Below are positions 1-4,716 of a stretch of DNA of 7,826 nt, in pieces (position 1 is the stretch's first letter; every line of letters starts with the position of its first letter). The stretch lies in the NCBI GenBank assembly GCA_965651265.1, contig CBFGRV010000104.1, positions 1-7,826 of the forward strand. Direction: 5' to 3'. A program made the translations under genes and the position numbers. The notes under the pieces were generated by a model. It made no database searches and had not been told where the DNA came from. It saw nothing but the letters and a program-made list of their open reading frames with translations. Origin of the DNA: CBFGRV01 sp965651265 (lineage in GTDB: Bacteria > Bacteroidota > Rhodothermia > Rhodothermales > VXPQ01).

Positions 1-1079
1 GTGCCCTCCGGCGCCCCGCGCGCCTGAATGAACGCCGGGTCCATCGCCCATCCGAGCCCATTTCCGAATGCGTCCGGCGTCAGGAATTCGCGGATCACAT
101 CGGGCGAGATGAACGCCTCGCCGCCGAACTCCCCCTCGTGCAGCAGAAGATCGACCAGGACCCGAAGATCGTCGAGGGTCGAGAACAGGCCCGCGTGGCC
201 CGCAACGCCTCCGTGCGCGTAGAAGGCATTGCCGTCGTTCACCTCGCCGCGAAGCGTGTACCGCCGCCATCCATCCCAGGAGGCGGGATCGACGTCGACG
301 CGGTATCCAAAGTCGTCATCGTAGACCATCTTCCGTTCGAACGGATTGCCGTGCGAGGTGGCAGCGATGCGGTCCGGATCGACGCCGTGCTCGAGCGGCG
401 TGAACATCGTGTTCTCGAGGCCGAGCGGTTCGTATAGATTCTCGCGCAGGAAGACGTCGAGCGGCCGGCCGCTGACTTCCTTGATCACATAGCCCAGCGT
501 CATGAAGCCGAGGTCGCTGTAGCTTCGCTCCGTGCCGACCGGGTAGACCAGCGGCCGCGATGCCACGTAGGCGCGTGCCTCGCGGGCATTCGACGCGTGG
601 TAATAGATTGGCTCCCAGGGTGTGAGGCCCGATGTGTGCGTGAGCAGATGGCGAATGGTGACGGAATCCTTCCCGGAGAACTCGGGAAAGTAGGCTGCCA
701 CCGGCGTATCGAGATCGACCTCGCCCCGATCCACCAACATCATGATGCCGAACGTGGTGGCGAAGACTTTCGTGAGCGAGGCCAGATCGAATAGGTGATC
801 GGGTGTGAGGATGTCGGGTTCGTCGAGTGGAGTGCCATCGAATACCTGCGACTGCGCGTAGCCGTAGGCGCGCCGGTGAAGAACCTCGTCGTCGTGCACT
901 ATGAGGACCGCTGCGCCGGCGATATTCCGCTGGTCGACCTCCGCCTGGAGGAGCGAATCCACCGCCGTAATTCCCCGGATGGTCCCCGCGGTCGCCCCGG
1001 CCGTCCCGGGCGAGGGAACGCGAGCGCATCCGGCGATCAGGAGCACGAGAGCGGCCGCGCAGCACCATCGAGCCGTCAT
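1..1079 (-). CDS. Serine hydrolase lipoprotein, beta-lactamase fold (class C / PBP-like), C-terminus cut by window edge
   Basis: Reading leftward from the ATG at 1079-1077, the frame stays open to the window edge and gives 359 codons without a stop. Residues 1-18 are a lipoprotein signal ending in the lipobox IAGC (Cys18), so the protein is probably lipid-anchored in the envelope. The beta-lactamase-related (PF00144-type) signature is complete: SLTK at 101-104 (nucleophile Ser101, Lys104), the family-typical RHLLTHTSGL at 143-152, YSD at 187-189 as the Tyr motif, and HAG at 295-297 in GVAGHAGLFS, which takes the place of KTG. Family members are esterases, D-amino-acid peptidases or penicillin-binding-protein-like enzymes. 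HAG instead of KTG argues against a true beta-lactamase, but the substrate cannot be read from sequence. The start overlaps the stop of the upstream peptidase gene (ATGA), and a GGAGG site lies 9 nt upstream. Few residues are probably missing, since family members are often about 380-420 aa. Confidence 0.93.
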   Translation of the reverse strand, partial: MTARWCCAAALVLLIAGCARVPSPGTAGATAGTIRGITAVDSLLQAEVDQRNIAGAAVLIVHDDEVLHRRAYGYAQSQVFDGTPLDEPDILTPDHLFDLASLTKVFATTFGIMMLVDRGEVDLDTPVAAYFPEFSGKDSVTIRHLLTHTSGLTPWEPIYYHASNAREARAYVASRPLVYPVGTERSYSDLGFMTLGYVIKEVSGRPLDVFLRENLYEPLGLENTMFTPLEHGVDPDRIAATSHGNPFERKMVYDDDFGYRVDVDPASWDGWRRYTLRGEVNDGNAFYAHGGVAGHAGLFSTLDDLRVLVDLLLHEGEFGGEAFISPDVIREFLTPDAFGNGLGWAMDPAFIQARGAPEG

Positions 1080-2452
1080 CGGATCAGCCCTCCCGGAAAG
1101 CCCACCGGACTCTCGTTTCCGTCCTCCCCCACTGCGGCGACGCCGAAGAGGTAGTTGTCGATGACGATGTTTTCGAGCGTATGCTGCGTCGTGCCCGCCG
1201 GCACCAACACCCATCTCTCCCATTGCGGCGCCGTCGTCATCCTCCAGTAAACCTTGTAGCCGGCGAGTTCCGGGTGGTCGACCGGATCCCAGGCGAGCGT
1301 CGTCGACGGTTGCACGGCACCGCCGATCCGCACGTTCTCGGGCGCGGGCGGTGCCCAGGCGAGGGCCGCGAGGACAGCCGCATTCACCGCCGTCAGCTTC
1401 GCGGCGTAGTCGAAGTCGACCTCATCGATGACATCCCCGTAGGCCACACCGTCCTCGATGCGAACGGTCTGGTGCTGCTCGCGATAGTCCTCGTGCGCCT
1501 CCATGATCCGCACTGCGGGGAAGCCCGCGTCATTGAACGGCCGGTGATGCCCGCCACGACCGAAGCGGTCGAGCCGGTAGATCATCATGGCATCCAGATT
1601 GCGCATGTAGAGGTCCGTGATGCGATCCACGTAGCGGGCGAGCTGCCGCGAGGGGCCGTCGACTTCGCCTCCGAAGTATCGCATGCGCCGCAGGTCTTCC
1701 TCCGGCGCCGTGGCATCGAAGGGCTCCGAGAAGACGCGAAAAACCGAGTTGTCGATCACCCCGTCGATGCCCTCGATGTTGCCGATCATATCATTGTTCA
1801 GCACGGCGGCGATATCCCACCCCTGTTCTCGGGCGACCTGAGCCATGTGTTGCCCGCCGAAAAGCCCCTGCTCCTCGCCGGAGAGCCCCGCATAGACGAT
1901 GGAACTCTCGAAGTCGTATTCGGTCAGGATGCGCGCGGCTTCCAGCGTGCCCGCAAGACCGGAGGCATTGTCGTTGGCGCCGGGTGCATCGATTTTGGCG
2001 TCCATCACGTCGGAGGCGCGGCTGTCGATGTCGCCCGTCATGATGACGTATCGATTCGGATGAGCGGTGCCCCGCTGAATCGCCACCACATTCACGATCT
2101 CCGTGGAATCGGGAATCCGCGTTTCGCCCGCGACCCAGGAGCGCTGGTAGAACACGTCGAGGCATCCGCCGCAATCCTCGGAAATCTGAGTGAAGGCATC
2201 GAAAAGCCATCGTCGCGCCGCTCCGATTCCGCGCGTCTCGGAGGTGGTATCGGAGAGCGTGTGCCGGGTGCCGAAATCGGCCAGTGTGCGGATGTCCGCC
2301 TCGATGCGGTCGGCCGAGACGCCCTCGACGATGTCGTGGATGCGCGGGTCAAGCGGCGGGGGCAGCGACTGCGCTCGCGCGGGGGCCATCCAACCGAGAG
2401 CGGCCGCAAGAAAACCGAGAAGAAGGGCTGGAACGAAGGTGCTGGGGCTCAT
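1076..2452 (-). CDS. Secreted M28-family zinc metallopeptidase with C-terminal fibronectin type III-like domain
   Basis: This 458-aa protein has a Sec signal (residues 1-27, cleavage likely after ARA). The M28 domain shows PGANDNASG at 157-165 (Asp161, bridging ligand), SGEEQGLFG at 191-199 (Glu193 as general base, Glu194 as ligand), NNDMIG at 219-224 (Asp221) and GGHHRPF at 300-306 (His303 as last ligand). The segment that normally reads H-x-D instead reads GDIDS at 140-144, so Asp141 replaces the usual His while the following Asp143 is kept. Cys94 and Cys97 (CGGC) could form a disulfide. Residues about 368-450 look like a fibronectin III module (LAWDPV, AGYKVYWR, FGVAAVGEDGNES), a common appendage of secreted peptidases. 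The frame is open up to a TTG at 2512, but I chose the ATG at 2452 because the signal peptide begins there; no clear ribosome binding site precedes it. The family releases N-terminal amino acids or cleaves dipeptides; substrate unknown. The gene is first in an overlapping pair with the serine hydrolase gene. Confidence 0.92.
   Translation of the reverse strand: MSPSTFVPALLLGFLAAALGWMAPARAQSLPPPLDPRIHDIVEGVSADRIEADIRTLADFGTRHTLSDTTSETRGIGAARRWLFDAFTQISEDCGGCLDVFYQRSWVAGETRIPDSTEIVNVVAIQRGTAHPNRYVIMTGDIDSRASDVMDAKIDAPGANDNASGLAGTLEAARILTEYDFESSIVYAGLSGEEQGLFGGQHMAQVAREQGWDIAAVLNNDMIGNIEGIDGVIDNSVFRVFSEPFDATAPEEDLRRMRYFGGEVDGPSRQLARYVDRITDLYMRNLDAMMIYRLDRFGRGGHHRPFNDAGFPAVRIMEAHEDYREQHQTVRIEDGVAYGDVIDEVDFDYAAKLTAVNAAVLAALAWAPPAPENVRIGGAVQPSTTLAWDPVDHPELAGYKVYWRMTTAPQWERWVLVPAGTTQHTLENIVIDNYLFGVAAVGEDGNESPVGFPGGLIR
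1089..1093 (-). promoter_or_regulatory. Ribosome binding site (GGAGG) for the serine hydrolase gene
   Basis: On the minus strand GGAGG lies 9 nt before the ATG at 1079, inside the last codons of the peptidase gene. It fixes the hydrolase start and, with the 4-bp ATGA overlap, points to translational coupling. It is the clearest Shine-Dalgarno site in the window. Confidence 0.7.
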
Positions 2453-2483
2453 TGGGAATAACAAAAAAGAGACACCAGAGCAA
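2453..2483. other. 31-bp head-to-head start region between two divergent genes
   Basis: The ATG of the minus-strand peptidase (2452) and the ATG of the plus-strand small exported protein (2484) are separated by only 31 bp. This spacer is A-rich on the plus strand, with a run of six A at 2463-2468, unlike the GC-rich surroundings. It is too short for two separate promoters, so at least one promoter should lie inside the opposite gene. I could not identify convincing -35/-10 pairs for either direction. Confidence 0.5.
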
Positions 2484-2921
2484 ATGCAACGATTCAAGGT
2501 ACGTGCCTGCAAGACTCTCTGCCGTTTGACTTTCGGCCTGATGTTGATCGGCCTGTGGGCGCCGGGGGATAGCCAGGCACAGCCGGAGACCCAGATCCTG
2601 CTGACCTCCCACTTCGATATCGCCCGGCAGGCGCCGATCGCGAGTGTGGTCTATCAGCACCCTGTTGCCGAGCGCGTGTTCGTCAACGGCTTCGTCGAGG
2701 CGTGGTGGAACACGGATCTCGGCCTGCCGCAGGAAAAGGTCACCCTGTTCAGCAAGAACTGGGTGTCCTATGCGCTGACATCGCGCCTATCGACGAGTGT
2801 GGAGTTGGAGTTCCTCTACAACCGCCCTGGCGTAGCCATCAAATTTCCGCAGGAGATCACGTTTCAGGAAGAGAAGGTGTACGTGATTCCGAAGATCGGC
2901 TTCGCCTATCGCGTGAAGTAG
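2484..2921 (+). CDS. Small exported protein of unknown function, possibly an outer-membrane beta-strand protein
   Basis: This 145-aa product is not one I recognise. It begins with a basic n-region (MQRFKVRACK), a hydrophobic core (LTFGLMLIGLWA, 15-26) and a signal-peptidase-like site after SQA at about residue 32. The remaining roughly 113 residues contain several stretches of alternating polar and hydrophobic/aromatic residues (RVFVNGFVEAWW, TSVELEFLYNR, KVYVIPKIGFAYRVK), as seen in amphipathic strands of outer-membrane or periplasmic beta proteins. It is short for a full barrel. The frame is open upstream to 2190, but that part lies antisense to the peptidase, and the signal sequence starts at the ATG at 2484, so I chose that start; the ribosome site is weak (CAGAG). 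It is divergent from the peptidase gene and ends 11 bp before the convergent DUF1080 gene. The function is open. Confidence 0.72.
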   Translation: MQRFKVRACKTLCRLTFGLMLIGLWAPGDSQAQPETQILLTSHFDIARQAPIASVVYQHPVAERVFVNGFVEAWWNTDLGLPQEKVTLFSKNWVSYALTSRLSTSVELEFLYNRPGVAIKFPQEITFQEEKVYVIPKIGFAYRVK

Positions 2922-2932
2922 CTGCCGGAGCG

Positions 2933-3748
2933 CTAGAAATCGGTCGGGTTGTCGCCCAGGTCGAGCTCCTTGATCCAGATGTTGCGGTACAGGACGCGGT
3001 GGCCTTCGGCCTGCAGCTTGATACCGCCGGGCGTATCCGTGATGCCCCGACCTTCGTCGTTGCCGCCATCGATCCCTGAGTTCGGCCCGCCCCAGACTTG
3101 CTGGATGGGCTGATTCTGGTGCACCTTTTCGCCATTGAAGTACATCGTGACCTGCGCGGGTTCGGTGCGGACACCATCCTCGAACCGCGCCGCGCGGAAA
3201 ACGACGTCATAGGCGTTCCACTCGCCGACACCGTTATAGGGGTGATAAGGCGCGGCCATCTCGTTGATGACCGCGGCCATCCCGTGCGCCGTCGAATCGC
3301 CATCCAGAATCTGGATTTCGTAGCGGTTCTGGAGGTAGACGCCGCTGTTTCCGCCCTCGTTCTCGATCAGAAACTCGACGTGGAGGCGGAAATCACGGAA
3401 TTCCTGCTTGGTGACGATATCGGCGGCGCCGTAGAGGCCGCCGGCCGCAGCGGGATCGGACGAAACGACCGCGGTACCCTCGTCGACGGGATCATCCACG
3501 ATCTCCCACTTGATGGGCAGCGACGAGGCGAAGCGCGGGCCCTCCCAGTACGTCCACTTTTCGTCCAGCATCTCGCGGGTGCCGTCGAAGAGCACCTCGG
3601 CGTCGGCGGGGGCCTGGGCGCCGACGCCGATCGCGTCGTCGACAATCGGGATAGTGGTTGCCGGCGGTTCATCCGAGGGGGCGCAGGCGGCAAGAACGGC
3701 GCCGCACAGCAGCAGCACGGCGAGGATCTGGATTCGGGATGGAGTCAT
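2933..3748 (-). CDS. DUF1080 lipoprotein (3-keto-disaccharide hydrolase-like)
   Basis: This 271-aa protein starts with a lipoprotein signal whose lipobox is LAAC (Cys22), so it should be anchored in the envelope. After a linker of about 28 residues, the DUF1080 / PF06439 domain runs from about residue 50 to the end. It shows the opening LFDGT (53-57), the strand block QEFRDFRLHVEF (115-126), the hallmark NSGVYLQNRYEIQILD (134-149), then WNAYDVVFRAARF, VTMYFNGEKVHQN and the closing GGIKLQAEGH plus YRNIWIKEL. The fold is concanavalin-like; some members have been reported to hydrolyse 3-keto-glycosides, and many occur in polysaccharide-degrading bacteria. The activity here is inferred from the family only. 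The open frame could start 20 codons earlier (3808), but the ATG at 3748 begins the signal peptide directly and lies about 29 nt below a plausible transcription start. No oxidoreductase partner of the 3-keto pathway is visible in the window. Confidence 0.92.
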   Translation of the reverse strand: MTPSRIQILAVLLLCGAVLAACAPSDEPPATTIPIVDDAIGVGAQAPADAEVLFDGTREMLDEKWTYWEGPRFASSLPIKWEIVDDPVDEGTAVVSSDPAAAGGLYGAADIVTKQEFRDFRLHVEFLIENEGGNSGVYLQNRYEIQILDGDSTAHGMAAVINEMAAPYHPYNGVGEWNAYDVVFRAARFEDGVRTEPAQVTMYFNGEKVHQNQPIQQVWGGPNSGIDGGNDEGRGITDTPGGIKLQAEGHRVLYRNIWIKELDLGDNPTDF

Positions 3749-3783
3749 GGGTGCGTTTGGCGTGGTTTCAACTCGTCGTGCAG

Positions 3784-3812
3784 ATGATATCCCACGGCGA
3801 GTCGGCATTCAA
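3784..3812 (-). promoter_or_regulatory. Candidate sigma70-type promoter of the DUF1080 gene
   Basis: On the minus strand TTGAAT (3812-3807) is followed, after exactly 17 bp, by TATCAT (3789-3784), matching the -35 and -10 consensus at 4/6 and 5/6 positions. Transcription would begin near 3777, leaving a leader of about 29 nt before the ATG at 3748. It lies in the only sizeable intergenic gap of the window. No operator-like inverted repeat is evident around it. The rest of the gap (3813-3901) should hold the promoter of the plus-strand membrane protein gene, but I see no convincing pair there. Confidence 0.45.
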
Positions 3813-3901
3813 CATGATGCTGCTGAAGGTGTCTGGTCGTATCCTTTGGCCTTACCTTTACTGATGCTCTGATGCCATTTTTCTCCGACATCGAATAGTA
3901 G

Positions 3902-4657
3902 ATGCGCTCACTCAGCCTCCTCACCATAGCGCTCGGTGCGATGGTCTTTTTTGCCCTATCATCCCCAGCACAGGAGATTTTCGGCAGGCAGGCCGGACAG
4001 GAACTAGCCGGCGACGGCTGGAGAGGCTTTGCGGATGTCGAGTTCATGCTGGATGTCGTGCTCACCTTCCTGCTGGCGGTGGCTCTGGGTGCGGCCATCG
4101 GATATCACCCGCGGACGCGGCGGGTGGTCGATACCGTGGAGGATGCCGAGGCGCCGAAAGTATGCATAACATACTCCGTCGTCGGCGCGCTCATCGGGAT
4201 CATGGTGGTGCAATTCGGACTCGTCGTCGGGTTCGTCGTGTTCGGCATCGGCGGGCTGTTCCGGTTTCGCACGACGCTCCCATCCACTAGAAATACGGGC
4301 CGCCTGATCTTCGTGACGCTCATCGGACTCTCGGCCGGACTGGATCTTCCGCATCTGGCCGTGCTGTCCACAGTTCTTGCGATGGTGCTCATTTATGTGA
4401 TGGACTCACACATCACTCATCGCATCGAGATCAAAGGACTCGAGCGGGAGCAGGTCGTAGACGCCAGCAATGCGTACCGGGATGTCCTGAAGCAGCACCA
4501 GTTTCACTTCATCAGCCAGACCCGCAACGCCTCGAAGGGTCGAGTCACGCTGATTTGTCGCACCCCGTGGCGAATCAGGCGCCGCGACATCCAGCACTAC
4601 TTTGAACAGACGATACCGGAGGAACTGCGCGGTACGGTGGATTGGGAGATCATCTGA
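3902..4657 (+). CDS. Multi-pass membrane protein, DUF4956 / MgtC-SapB-like
   Basis: This 251-aa protein has an N-terminal hydrophobic segment (4-19) followed by SPAQ, which may be a cleaved signal or a first membrane span. Further hydrophobic stretches lie at about 50-67, 93-119 (glycine-rich, perhaps two short spans), 134-147 and 151-167. Residues 169-251 form a charged soluble tail, probably cytoplasmic. The motif GGLFRFRTTLPSTRNTGR at 117-134 followed by LSAGLDLPHLAVLSTV resembles the RFRT...D-x-R-[ND]-T region of DUF4956 proteins, and ALGAAIGY at 61-68 recalls the MgtC/SapB glycine-rich helix. The biochemical role is unknown; MgtC-type proteins are tied to magnesium or phosphate stress, and this is only an analogy. 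An in-frame TAG directly precedes the ATG, which fixes the upstream limit; no Shine-Dalgarno site is visible. hrpB follows after 59 bp in the same direction, so cotranscription is likely. Confidence 0.78.
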   Translation: MRSLSLLTIALGAMVFFALSSPAQEIFGRQAGQELAGDGWRGFADVEFMLDVVLTFLLAVALGAAIGYHPRTRRVVDTVEDAEAPKVCITYSVVGALIGIMVVQFGLVVGFVVFGIGGLFRFRTTLPSTRNTGRLIFVTLIGLSAGLDLPHLAVLSTVLAMVLIYVMDSHITHRIEIKGLEREQVVDASNAYRDVLKQHQFHFISQTRNASKGRVTLICRTPWRIRRRDIQHYFEQTIPEELRGTVDWEII

Positions 4658-4716
4658 ACTGGGGCGGCGGATGAGCACCGTCGCACTCTGTCGCCGTTTT
4701 CTTCATCGCGAGCTTC

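Noticed and set aside
316..1068. A 250-codon minus-strand frame in the serine hydrolase region
   Set aside because: It is in a different frame from the one carrying lipobox, SLTK, YSD and HAG, and its Arg-rich product looks like a shadow.
1181..2461. A 426-codon plus-strand frame opposite the M28 peptidase
   Set aside because: The product is His/Arg/Val-rich and lacks domains, while the minus-strand peptidase has signal peptide, catalytic motifs and a coherent tail.
2453..2512. Upstream TTG start extending the M28 peptidase by 20 residues
   Set aside because: The extension would bury the signal peptide behind a non-signal leader and overlap the divergent gene; the ATG at 2452 gives a normal export signal.
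3840..3860. TATCCTTTG and TACCTTTA, resembling the Bacteroidota -7 element (TAnnTTTG)
   Set aside because: The first has one base too many and the second ends in A, and neither has a TTTG-like element at the right distance upstream. Too weak to call a promoter or to assign the phylum.
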